Positions 18,239 to 25,641 of a stretch of DNA of 64,000 bases are shown piece by piece; within the stretch, counting starts at the first letter, position 1; each line of letters begins with the position of its first letter. The position numbers and the translations under genes were made by a program. The notes under the pieces are model-generated. The model did not search any database. It had not been told where the DNA came from and was given only the letters and a program-made list of their open reading frames with translations. Source of the DNA: Bacillota bacterium (GTDB taxonomy: Bacteria > Bacillota > Clostridia > Christensenellales > Pumilibacteraceae); assembly GCA_009777485.1 (NCBI GenBank), contig WRLT01000007.1, positions 1 through 64,000 of the forward strand, read 5' to 3'.

Positions 18239-19330
18239 TTACCGTTTCCTTTTTATACAAACCTTTTTTTTGCAAGTCGGGCAAAAGATTTGGCTAGCGG
18301 TTACGACAGCGTTGCAATTCGGACACAGCCCCGTATTGGCAGCATCGTTTTTGACTATGATAGTCGGCTCTTTAACTTTAAGAGATTCGGCAACCCTTGC
18401 CGCAGCCTTGCCCGCTACCTTTATATCCTCTCTGTCCATTTCGCGGATTTCTTTGTAGGACGCGCCTTTGGCGTCGTCATAGCCCATGCGCTCTATCTCT
18501 GCGGCAGTTTTGCCCGCTAATCTTGCTTTGTCTAATTGGTGGATTGCGCCGCTCATATCCATTTCTTGGCGTTGCTTTTGTACTTGTGCGCGTTTTGCCA
18601 AAACCTCTAACTCGTAATCGCTCTCTTGCAATTCGTCTTGGTGTGCGTCTCGCCTGTCTAGCTTTTTGGTGGTGCGTTCTTTTAATTCGGCAGGCTTGAC
18701 AATTTCGTTGATAATAAATTCCTCTACGTGAACGCCGTATTTGGCAAAGCTGGCGTTTAATTTGGGCAGCATTTCATCGGCAATGGGTTTTGTCATCATG
18801 TCTAGGTCTTCGTAACGCAAGCCGTTAGTTAAGATACTGTCTATAAAGTGGTCTTTAAACTCGCTAAGCAGTTTAGCTATCATTTCTTCGCGCAGGTCTT
18901 CTACTAGGTAGCTTGTGCGGGTGCCCAAAACGGTTTCGATAAATTTTTCGCTGTTTGAAATTCTAAAAGCGATTATGCCGTTAGCGCCTATCGATACAAT
19001 CCGTTTAGTGTCTGTATCGGGGTATTCCATTTTGTCGGGAGTACCCCAGGAGGTTTGGCAAGGCTTTTTGATATTCACAAAAATAACCCGATTGAGGTTT
19101 TTGTCTTTGTCGACAATATCCTTTTTTTTGCCTGTCCATGTATCGCATACGGCACCGTTTTTTAGATGCACCACTTGCCACGGCGGCTCGGCTACTACCG
19201 AAAATTTCTTTTCGGGCGGATTAAACACGGCAACCAACGCATTTTGAACCCAGTTAGAGGTTTCTTCGCCCTCTTTAAGCTTTACGCCCGTATTGCGCGT
19301 AACCGAATAAATAGATTTTTTAAAACACAT
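18239..19330 (-). CDS. SPFH (band 7)-domain protein with C-terminal zinc ribbon
   Basis: A 363-aa protein. Residues about 20-240 form an SPFH/band-7 domain of the 'virion core protein'/YdjI type (ISNSEKFIETVLG, LREEMIAKLLSEF, GVHVEEFIINEI). A charged helical segment follows (about 215-300), and the C-terminus has a CPNC...CPTC zinc ribbon. Such proteins form oligomeric scaffolds, often at membranes, although no transmembrane helix is present. The ATG has an AAGGAG site. It is co-transcribed with the TIR-LRR gene 4 nt downstream and preceded by a leader holding a 92-bp tetranucleotide tract. Confidence 0.85.
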   Translation of the reverse strand: MCFKKSIYSVTRNTGVKLKEGEETSNWVQNALVAVFNPPEKKFSVVAEPPWQVVHLKNGAVCDTWTGKKKDIVDKDKNLNRVIFVNIKKPCQTSWGTPDKMEYPDTDTKRIVSIGANGIIAFRISNSEKFIETVLGTRTSYLVEDLREEMIAKLLSEFKDHFIDSILTNGLRYEDLDMMTKPIADEMLPKLNASFAKYGVHVEEFIINEIVKPAELKERTTKKLDRRDAHQDELQESDYELEVLAKRAQVQKQRQEMDMSGAIHQLDKARLAGKTAAEIERMGYDDAKGASYKEIREMDREDIKVAGKAAARVAESLKVKEPTIIVKNDAANTGLCPNCNAVVTASQIFCPTCKKKVCIKRKR

Positions 19331-19449
19331 CTTTTTTTTCTCCTTGTATGTCGGTATTTTATTTTGGGTACATAGTAAAAAGCCGCAGGTGCAAAAAAAA
19401 CACGGCTACGGCAAAATTTGACCTATAAAATTGTGATTAGGACGATTAA

Positions 19450-19572
<123 letters not shown>

Positions 19573-19578
19573 AGTTTT

Positions 19579-19607
19579 ATTATACACTGTTTTACAGAGA
19601 AAATCAA
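19579..19607 (-). promoter_or_regulatory. Promoter upstream of the tetranucleotide tract and the SPFH-TIR operon
   Basis: Leftward TTGATT (19607-19602), 17-nt spacer, TATAAT (19584-19579) with TG just before it (extended -10). Transcription starts at about 19572, so the repeat tract is transcribed. Confidence 0.68.
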
Positions 19608-19660
19608 GTAAAATCTATGAATTATGAGGGGGAATTTTTTTGCGGTGTTTGGGCGATATA

Positions 19661-19824
19661 AAAAAGCCTGTTAAAGAATGGATAGAGATGTATTTTCGGG
19701 AGATTTTTGTTTTATTTGAAGCGGTTTTGACGCAGACGTACTAGCGGTACGGCAAGGAAAATTAGCGCGAAATAAGACAAAAAGAACCGAAAGGACACTT
19801 CTAGCAATTCCTTAACAGGCTTTT
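19661..19824. repeat. 164-bp imperfect palindrome, MITE-like element
   Basis: Ends AAAAGCCTGTTAA and TTAACAGGCTTTT are exact inverted repeats, and the interior arms match each other imperfectly along their whole length (for example TTTTCGGGAG against the complement of the right-arm CCGAAAGGAC, and TGTTTTATTT against GTCTTATTTC), with a GTACTAGCGGTAC tip. It starts one base after the stop of the TIM-barrel gene and can act as a bidirectional terminator. No coding capacity. Confidence 0.7.
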
Positions 19825-19825
19825 A

Positions 19826-20620
19826 TTAGGTTCTGGAACGGATGATTAGGGCGTTTAGGTAGTCGTAGCAGGTTTTAAGTTGATTGACGTCTTTGTAGTC
19901 GCGGCTGGACGGCTCTAAAATTACCGATGCGTTTACGCGCGCTTTATTTGCTTCGTTGAAAAACTTTTCAAAATTATATTTGCCCTCGCCCGGCAGTGCG
20001 CTGTCGCTGTCTTTTTTAATGTCGCATAAATGAATGGTGCAGATTTTGCCTTCCATTGCTTCTAAAAATTTAATCGGCTCTATGCCCGCTAACAGCGCGT
20101 GGCGCGTATCTAATACCGCAAGTAAGTTTGGGCATTGGCGCAGCAGCTGCTTAAAATAGTCGGGGGTGTTTCCGTAGCCGTAAAATACGTTTTCGTAGGC
20201 AAGCCGCACGCCGTAGCTGCGTGCAATTTCGCACAGCTGATTTACGCGGTCGCCTAAGCGCACAAAATCAAACTCGTATTCGGTTTTCTTTAAGCGGACA
20301 GGGCCGTGAAAAATATAAAACGGTGCACCTAACATCCGCGCCGAATAACAAACCTTTCTAAAAAAAATCTCCGCGTCGGCGCGAATACGCGCGTTGGTAG
20401 AAAATAATTCAGGCTCGAACTGACTGCCCTCTGGATGAACCGAATGCACCGCAATATTGCCGCGTCTGGGTACAATCACATCTAAAAACTTTTGCTCGTA
20501 TTCGGAAAACGTGGTAAGATAAACCTCCGCCATGTCTATCCGCATTTGGCGGATAATATCGAAGGTTGATTCCGTATTGATACGGTTGAAAAATGAATTT
20601 GTCGAAATTCCTAGTCTCAT
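19826..20620 (-). CDS. Xylose-isomerase-like TIM barrel protein (sugar phosphate isomerase/epimerase superfamily)
   Basis: A 264-aa AP-endonuclease-2/xylose-isomerase-like barrel: MRLGISTNSFF, VHSVHPEG, FHGPVRL, YENVFYGYG, VLDTRHALLAG, HLCDIKKDSD, LPGEGKYNF and a final ILEPSS. The His and Glu residues on the strand ends (VHS, YEN, DTRH, HLCD, LEP) match the metal-binding set of the superfamily. The substrate cannot be told. ATG 20620 is chosen because family members begin there; an in-frame GTG at 20650 lies just after the promoter and would give a nearly leaderless start. Neither has a Shine-Dalgarno site. Confidence 0.85.
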   Translation of the reverse strand: MRLGISTNSFFNRINTESTFDIIRQMRIDMAEVYLTTFSEYEQKFLDVIVPRRGNIAVHSVHPEGSQFEPELFSTNARIRADAEIFFRKVCYSARMLGAPFYIFHGPVRLKKTEYEFDFVRLGDRVNQLCEIARSYGVRLAYENVFYGYGNTPDYFKQLLRQCPNLLAVLDTRHALLAGIEPIKFLEAMEGKICTIHLCDIKKDSDSALPGEGKYNFEKFFNEANKARVNASVILEPSSRDYKDVNQLKTCYDYLNALIIRSRT

Positions 20621-20662
20621 GTTAAACGGTGCGCGTAAGTAGACGTACACTTATACACTATA

Positions 20663-20691
20663 AGTATAGCATACAAAGTCGCGCTTGACAA
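20663..20691 (-). promoter_or_regulatory. Promoter of the TIM-barrel gene
   Basis: Leftward TTGTCA (20691-20686), 17-nt spacer, TATACT (20668-20663), extended -10 (TGC before it). An exact inverted repeat ACTTAT-N5-ATAAGT overlaps the -10 and start site and could be an operator. Confidence 0.6.
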
Positions 20692-20798
20692 GGGTTTTTA
20701 CGAAAAATTATGAACAAATTATTAAATATTGGTGCGGTTTTTTTGTATAAATCCCCGAATTTTTTAAAAAAGTGTGTATATAGTGTGAACGATTGGGT

Positions 20799-22196
20799 TT
20801 ATTGCTCTATTAAATAATCTGCGCTTTTAAGATTTTGCTGTAATTCTTCTAGCTTTTGTTCGTATCCTGTGCGACCTAGCAGTGCAAATGTTGCGATTTT
20901 TCCTTCTTCTACGCCGGGTTGATTGTATGCGTCTATGTTTAAAAGCGCGCCCGCAAACGCCGTTTGAAGCATAAAGTATTGCAGCAGTTCGCCTACCGTG
21001 TGCGCGTTAATTTCGGGCAGTGTTATAGTAAAATTTGCGCGGAGGGCTTTTTGCAGAGCGAAACGTGTTGCGCGTTTTTCAAATTTTAATAAGTCGTTAA
21101 GCGTTTGACCCTTTAAAAATCCGCAACCGTCTATATCGGGGTCGGACGCGATAGGTTGGACATTTCTGAAATTATCTACGCCGATAAACGTAACCACTTT
21201 ATCAAACGGCCCTTCGGTGTACAGCTGAATTTGGCTGTGCTGGTCGGTAACGCCTACCGCCTTAGTGGGTGTTTGCCCTGTAAAGACTTGTTTGCCCGTT
21301 TTGTCTGCGGCTTTACCTAACGATTCGCCCCAAAGCTGACAGTAAAAATCCGCCATGTATTTTAAGGCGTCTGAGTACGGCATCATTACGCTGATGTTGC
21401 GCCCCTTTTGCATGCTTTTAACTTGCAGATACGCCGTAATGAGTGCGGGGTTTTTTTGCGGGGCGGGATTTTTGCATGCGGCTGCCATAGCGCGCGCGCC
21501 TGCAAGCAATGCGCGGATATCTACGCCTAATATAGCAAACGGAACTAATCCGACGGCGGAAAATACCGAAAATCTGCCGCCTACTCCGTTTCCGATACCG
21601 AAGATTTTAAAGCCCTCTTTTTGCGCGATGTTATACAGCGTGCCTTTGCCGATAGTGGTAGTAACCAAAATGCGCTTTTTAGCCTCTTTTTTGCCTAACG
21701 CTTTTTTAAGCGCGTCGTATATAATTAAAAATTGCGCTAGTGTTTCGCTGGTTTCGCCGCTTTTGGTGATTACGTTAAAATATGCGGTATTAAGGTCTAT
21801 AACGTCAAACAGTGCGCGCATGCGCTCGGGGTCTATATTATCCTCGATATAGAATTTAGGCGCGGCACGCTTTTTGGCGGGCAGCTCATTGTGGCGCAGA
21901 TGCAACAGCGCGTTTAAAACGGATAGCGGCCCTAAGGCAGAACCGCCTATTCCTAAAACTACTAAGCTTTCGGCTTTTTTGCGGATACTTTCGCAATCTT
22001 GCAAGATAGAAGTTAATTCTGCGTCGGAAGTATCGGGCAGACGCATCCACTCTTGCCAGCCGTTTCCGCCCGCAGACATAACCTCGTCAAACGCTTTTTG
22101 CATTAAAGGCATATCCGCGGCGATTTCGGCGTCTTTAACGCCTTGAACGCCGATTGCGTATTGCATGATATTGTTGTAATCGAATTTTAGTTGCAT
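20799..22196 (-). CDS. pgi: Glucose-6-phosphate isomerase
   Basis: About 465 aa, the short bacterial PGI form. Two SIS domains: VVLGIGGSALGP and VITKSGETSETLAQF (sugar-phosphate loop), then GGRFSVFSAVGLVP and QLWGESLGK with the catalytic Glu, GVTDQHSQIQLYTEGP, and a C-terminal Lys/Glu helix. It interconverts glucose 6-phosphate and fructose 6-phosphate in glycolysis. ATG 22196 starts MQLKFDYNN, as in homologues; an in-frame GTG 15 nt upstream is less likely. AAGAGG lies about 14 nt before the ATG. Confidence 0.95.
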   Translation of the reverse strand: MQLKFDYNNIMQYAIGVQGVKDAEIAADMPLMQKAFDEVMSAGGNGWQEWMRLPDTSDAELTSILQDCESIRKKAESLVVLGIGGSALGPLSVLNALLHLRHNELPAKKRAAPKFYIEDNIDPERMRALFDVIDLNTAYFNVITKSGETSETLAQFLIIYDALKKALGKKEAKKRILVTTTIGKGTLYNIAQKEGFKIFGIGNGVGGRFSVFSAVGLVPFAILGVDIRALLAGARAMAAACKNPAPQKNPALITAYLQVKSMQKGRNISVMMPYSDALKYMADFYCQLWGESLGKAADKTGKQVFTGQTPTKAVGVTDQHSQIQLYTEGPFDKVVTFIGVDNFRNVQPIASDPDIDGCGFLKGQTLNDLLKFEKRATRFALQKALRANFTITLPEINAHTVGELLQYFMLQTAFAGALLNIDAYNQPGVEEGKIATFALLGRTGYEQKLEELQQNLKSADYLIEQ

Positions 22197-22229
22197 ATAT
22201 TTTGTAAACACCTCTTAGGGCAAAGATTT

Positions 22230-22486
22230 TTTTTAATTTTGTTTTTTTCATCTCGTCTGATTGGGGGGCTGGGGTTTTCTTTCCACCCCGTCTGATTGGA
22301 AGACTGGGCTTTCTTTCCACCCCGTCTGCTACGCAGCCACCCCTCAAGAGGGGAATTTTTTAACGGTTAATTTCCTTAATACTTCACGGAGGGGAATTTT
22401 TTTGCGGCTATTATTTTTAAATTCTTAGCCGACATTCTCCATTTTCCATTCTCCATTGTTGAAAGCCGACATTATCTATTTTCCAT
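22230..22486. repeat. Cluster of dispersed intergenic repeats
   Basis: Three repeat motifs follow each other: TCTGATTGG...CTTTCTTTCCACCCCGTCTG units, CACCCCTC-AAGAGGGGAATTTTTT (22339-22361), a second AGGGGAATTTTTTT (22389-22402), and TTCCATTCTCCATT runs (22436-22486). The same set recurs at 25260-25620. No gene is seen between pgi and hpf. Confidence 0.7.
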
Positions 22487-23023
22487 TTATACAACGGTTT
22501 CAATTAAGCCGTAGCCGCCGTCGAAACGTTTGTATACGATGTTTACGGCATTGGTAAGCTTGTTTAAAAACACGAAAAAGCTATGCCCTACCAGTTCAAG
22601 CTCGCTAATTGCGTCTTCTGTTTGCATAGGGGTAAGCTGATACGTTTTAGAACGCACCACGCCGTTTTTGTTGGAGGAGGCTCCGTGCAGTTCGGGTATA
22701 AAGCTTTGCTCTAATTCTTTTATGCTGACTTTTTTACTTTTGTCCGTGATTTTGGCGCGGTGTTTGATAATTTGCTTTTCTAATTTAGGTAATGCAATAT
22801 CGATGTTTTCGAACATGTTGTCGCCCGAAACTTCTGTACGCAGGATAATTCCGTCTAGCAGAATAGTAAGCTCGGTTGTGAAATTTTCACCCGATTTTTT
22901 AAGCATTACTTTAATTTTAATGTCGTCGTGGAAGAATTTATCCAACCGCGCGATTTTTTTGGTGTACAGTTCTTTAAGCTTTTCTTTCGCCTCGTAGTTC
23001 TTTGCTATAAATTCGATTTTCAT
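22487..23023 (-). CDS. hpf: Long-form ribosome hibernation promoting factor
   Basis: A 178-aa protein: N-terminal HPF/RaiA domain (residues 1-100, MKIEFIAKNYEAKEKLKELY with the typical strand-helix pattern) and the C-terminal dimerisation domain (about 120-178, VRSKTYQLTPMQTEDAISELELVGHSFFVF) that marks the long form. It dimerises 70S ribosomes into inactive 100S particles in stationary phase. Strong AAAGGAG site; promoter TTTACT-N17-TACAAT about 40 nt upstream. Confidence 0.95.
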   Translation of the reverse strand: MKIEFIAKNYEAKEKLKELYTKKIARLDKFFHDDIKIKVMLKKSGENFTTELTILLDGIILRTEVSGDNMFENIDIALPKLEKQIIKHRAKITDKSKKVSIKELEQSFIPELHGASSNKNGVVRSKTYQLTPMQTEDAISELELVGHSFFVFLNKLTNAVNIVYKRFDGGYGLIETVV

Positions 23024-23104
23024 GTTTTTTACTCCTTTAAAAATATTGTATCACAATCGTACAAAAAAGTAAAATAGTGCAACGGGGGTAAATGAAATTA
23101 TTTT

Positions 23105-23138
23105 AAAAAAAAAGTAAGACGGCCGCCTTACTTTTTTT
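23105..23138 (-). terminator. Bidirectional intrinsic terminator after the CFI-box gene
   Basis: GTAAG(A)CGGCCG(C)CTTAC flanked by A-run and T-run on each side. For leftward transcription it ends the CFI-box gene before the hpf promoter. Confidence 0.7.
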
Positions 23139-23164
23139 AAAATAGATTGGTGCTGAAAAACTAT

Positions 23165-23908
23165 TTAATCGTTATAAGGGGTGTCGGAAACGCCTTTGTC
23201 TTGCAGTTTGGCAACCTTTTTATCTAAGCGTTTTTTCCAAAAGTTATTAAACCATGTTGTTTTTCCGAACAGCTTAATTAATAGCGGGCTGAACGCATAG
23301 TAAAGCTTTATAAACAGCCTTCCGCGCCGCGTGGAGGCAAGCTGCTGGTCGCGGTAGCGGCGCAAGGTGTAAACCTGCGGGCAATTATACGAACCGTACA
23401 CGGCAGTGGCGATATAGCAGCCTTTCTTTTTGCCGCCGCCCTTGCCGCCCTTTAATTGGTTGGCTTCTTCGATTTTTTGGGCGTAGTATTCTTTGCTGTC
23501 ATCGGGCGCAAGGTCGTGCGCGCGTTTGCCCCACCGCTGTATGGCGTCGTCTATGCACTGGTTGAGGTCGCCCGGCACTTTAACGTAGCCGTTGCGCTGC
23601 TTGTAGTATTTTAGGGCTACTAATTCGCATTGAAATAATCCGCCGAATACGCGGTAGTCGCTAGGCTTTAATTCTAATGCCTCGCGGTATTTTTTGCGCG
23701 CTTTATCAAAGTCGTTATCAAACTCGATGGCTTGCTGTGCCGCTAACATATGCGTATCAAAGGTGGCAATTCCGTCGACTTGAACTTTTTGAACCGCTTT
23801 TTGCGTTTCGTTCCAGTTGCCGCAATACATACATTGTATACGCTCTTGGTGCGTATTCATGTTTAATGCCGCGCCGCAGGTAGTACATTTTCCGTATTCT
23901 GATGACAT
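23165..23908 (-). CDS. Zinc-ribbon protein with CFI-box C-terminal domain
   Basis: A 247-aa protein. The N-terminus is a zinc ribbon (CTTC...CMYC, residues about 8-29). A short TPR-like helical region follows (DFDKARKKYREALELKPSDYRVFGGL), then GGKGGGKKKG and the CFI-box (CYIATAVYGS, about 165) with its conserved tail LRRYRDQQLASTRRGRLFIKLYYAFSP. CFI-box proteins are widespread and of unknown function. The zinc ribbon plus TPR start resembles that of the TIR-LRR protein 5 kb away. Good Shine-Dalgarno (AAGGAG). Confidence 0.8.
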   Translation of the reverse strand: MSSEYGKCTTCGAALNMNTHQERIQCMYCGNWNETQKAVQKVQVDGIATFDTHMLAAQQAIEFDNDFDKARKKYREALELKPSDYRVFGGLFQCELVALKYYKQRNGYVKVPGDLNQCIDDAIQRWGKRAHDLAPDDSKEYYAQKIEEANQLKGGKGGGKKKGCYIATAVYGSYNCPQVYTLRRYRDQQLASTRRGRLFIKLYYAFSPLLIKLFGKTTWFNNFWKKRLDKKVAKLQDKGVSDTPYND

Positions 23909-23937
23909 AGTAGTTTCTCCTTATTGGGTGTAAAATT

Positions 23938-23970
23938 GTATCTGTTTTGTATCTGTTTTGTATCTGTTTT
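23938..23970. repeat. Three exact 11-bp direct repeats in the CFI-box leader
   Basis: GTATCTGTTTT occurs three times head to tail, 30-62 nt upstream of the start codon and downstream of an extended -10 promoter (TGGTATAAT near 24000). Could be a regulator or RNA-binding site. Confidence 0.75.
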
Positions 23971-24032
23971 AGAGGGGAATTTTAAGGCCCTATATTTCTA
24001 TTATACCATGCTTGTCAAGCCCCTTAAAAGCA

Positions 24033-24099
24033 CTCCTTTCCAAATGTTTTAATCTCTCTGTTCAAACACTTGGAAAGGAGGCTAAAAACGGTTTTTAGC
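24033..24099. terminator. Two consecutive strong hairpins between the 89-aa gene and the CFI-box gene
   Basis: CTCCTTTCCAA (24033-24043) pairs with TTGGAAAGGAG (24070-24080), extended by TGTTT/AAACA. Directly next to it GCTAAAAAC-GTTTTTAGC (24081-24099) overlaps the stop codon of the 89-aa gene. They probably end leftward transcription; the larger one could also be part of a repeat element. Confidence 0.5.
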
Positions 24100-24364
24100 T
24101 TTCTTTTTCGAAAACTAACAGAACAAAGGGGGCTTTGCGGGGCTTTGCGCCGAATAGCGAACCGATACAGCCGGGTTTACCCAAAACTTCGATTTCGTTG
24201 AAGCTGTGGAATTTCCAGCCGCCTCTTGCTTCGCCTTCGATAACTACCGAAATAGGTGTTAAAACTTTTTTCGCGGTGTCGTGCGTGATTTTGCCCGTCA
24301 GCATGTCTTTAATGTTTAATTTAGCGACAACTTGGGGCAATGCAACGGTTTTGAATTCAGTCAT
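24095..24364 (-). CDS. Hypothetical protein, 89 aa
   Basis: A small soluble protein without signal peptide or membrane segment: MTEFKTVALPQVVAKLNIKD at the start, then a strand-rich region (ISVVIEGEARGGWKFHSFNEIEVLG) and LVFEKES at the end. No family recognised. The ATG has a textbook AGGAGGACCACC site, so it is very likely translated. It stands alone, with hairpins behind it. Confidence 0.65.
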   Translation of the reverse strand: MTEFKTVALPQVVAKLNIKDMLTGKITHDTAKKVLTPISVVIEGEARGGWKFHSFNEIEVLGKPGCIGSLFGAKPRKAPFVLLVFEKES

Positions 24365-24453
24365 GGTGGTCCTCCTGTGATTTTTTAAGTAGTTTTTAAA
24401 AAAAGATAAGCCAGAGAGAATGCTTATACATTTTACTAAGGAATTTGCGGCTT

Positions 24454-25077
24454 TTACGGGTAATCCTCGCCGCCGTTAGGGTACTTGCATCTTGCCAGAC
24501 GCTTAATGCCTTTAAGCACGCCGCGCCGCCATCCGTACTTTTTGATAGCGAGTATCATATACTGCGAACAGGTAGGCGTAAAGCGGCAGCTCATGCGCAG
24601 CATATCGCGCGCAAATCGTTGGTACAAACGGATAAAAAAGATGGTGTGCGGGCCGATAAAAAAGAATAAAAAAACAACGGGCAGTATGACGTATAAATGG
24701 ATTTTCAGCCACCGCAGCGGCGTGAAATAGGCGTTGGCTACGATTGCGGCGGTAAGCAGCGCAACGGGCAAAAACCACACAAGCCATATTTCTTTTTGGG
24801 TTATGCGCGGGCGGATTATTTTTTTTCGTTCCTCCGCGTAAGGGTCCAAAACTAGCTTGCCGCTTTCGATTGCCTCTAAAACCTGTGCCTTGCAATCGTT
24901 TACGCTGCCTCCGTAAAAGAACGCGCCGTTTGATTGTTCGGCTGCACCGCCTTGCGGCGGCTCTGCTTTACTTTCGGCTTTTTGCTGCTGCGCTTGTTTA
25001 GGTGCGTTGTTTTCTTGCGCGGTTCTTAGCATGTCTAAGACTTTTTCTAATTTTTCGCTTTCTTCCTCGCGCTTCAT
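24454..25077 (-). CDS. yidD: YidD-like membrane protein insertion factor with a long N-terminal extension
   Basis: A 207-aa protein whose last 65 residues are a YidD domain (CRFTPTCSQYMILAIKKYGW, GVLKGIKRLARCKYPNGG), a family that aids YidC-dependent membrane insertion. Normal YidD is 70-90 aa; here about 140 residues precede it: a charged, Gln/Ala-rich start, a linker and two hydrophobic segments (about 98-118 and 125-147). So this is probably a membrane-anchored variant. It is not next to rnpA/yidC, where yidD usually lies. AAGGG site 7 nt before the ATG. Confidence 0.82.
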   Translation of the reverse strand: MKREEESEKLEKVLDMLRTAQENNAPKQAQQQKAESKAEPPQGGAAEQSNGAFFYGGSVNDCKAQVLEAIESGKLVLDPYAEERKKIIRPRITQKEIWLVWFLPVALLTAAIVANAYFTPLRWLKIHLYVILPVVFLFFFIGPHTIFFIRLYQRFARDMLRMSCRFTPTCSQYMILAIKKYGWRRGVLKGIKRLARCKYPNGGEDYP

Positions 25078-25259
25078 TCCTATACCCTTAGATTTGTACT
25101 TGTGTATTATTGTACCTAAAATTTAATAAAAAATCAAGCGTTTTACTAGGGTTTTGCCTTAGAAAAGTTAGTAAATTTTTAGTAAATTTAATTTTTGCAT
25201 ACTATATACAGCAATCGGGACAAGCTGCTACAACTATATATTCAAAAAGGCGGGGTTTT

Positions 25260-25620
25260 ATGACTTTTTTTCATCCTGTCTGATTGGGGGGATAGGGTTT
25301 TTCTTTCTACCTTGTCTAATTGGGGGGCTAGCTTTTCTTTCCACCCCGCCCCTAACGGGGCACCCCTCAAAGAGGGGAATTTTTTAACGGTCTTTTCCGC
25401 AAAACAATCATAGAGGGGAATTTTTTAAAGGTTGCTTTTTATAACACTAACTTAGGGGGGATTTTTGCTTTCTACCTTGTCTGATTGGGGGATAGGGTTT
25501 TCTTTCCACCCCGTCCGCTTCGCGTCCACCCCTCAAAGAGGGGAATTTTTTTGTGGTCTGTTTTTTTAAATTATTAGCCGACATTTTCCATTATCCATTT
25601 TCCATTTTCCATTGCTGAAA
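25260..25620. repeat. Array of dispersed intergenic repeat units
   Basis: Three units built of a TCTGATTGGGG...TTTCTTTCCACCCCG arm, CACCCCTCAAAGAGGGGAATTTTTT (25361-25385, 25527-25552; shortened copy 25411-25426), then TTTTCCATTATCCATTTTCC (about 25578-25612). Each CACCCCTC...GAGGGG is a small hairpin followed by T-run, so the units can also terminate transcription. The 560 bp between yidD and clpC hold no gene. Confidence 0.75.
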
Positions 25621-25641
25621 GTCGACTTCTCTATTTTAAGA

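Noticed and set aside
22230-25620. CRISPR array from the repeated CACCCCTC...GAGGGG units
   Set aside because: Units are unevenly spaced, imperfect and spread over 3 kb with genes between, and no cas gene is present.
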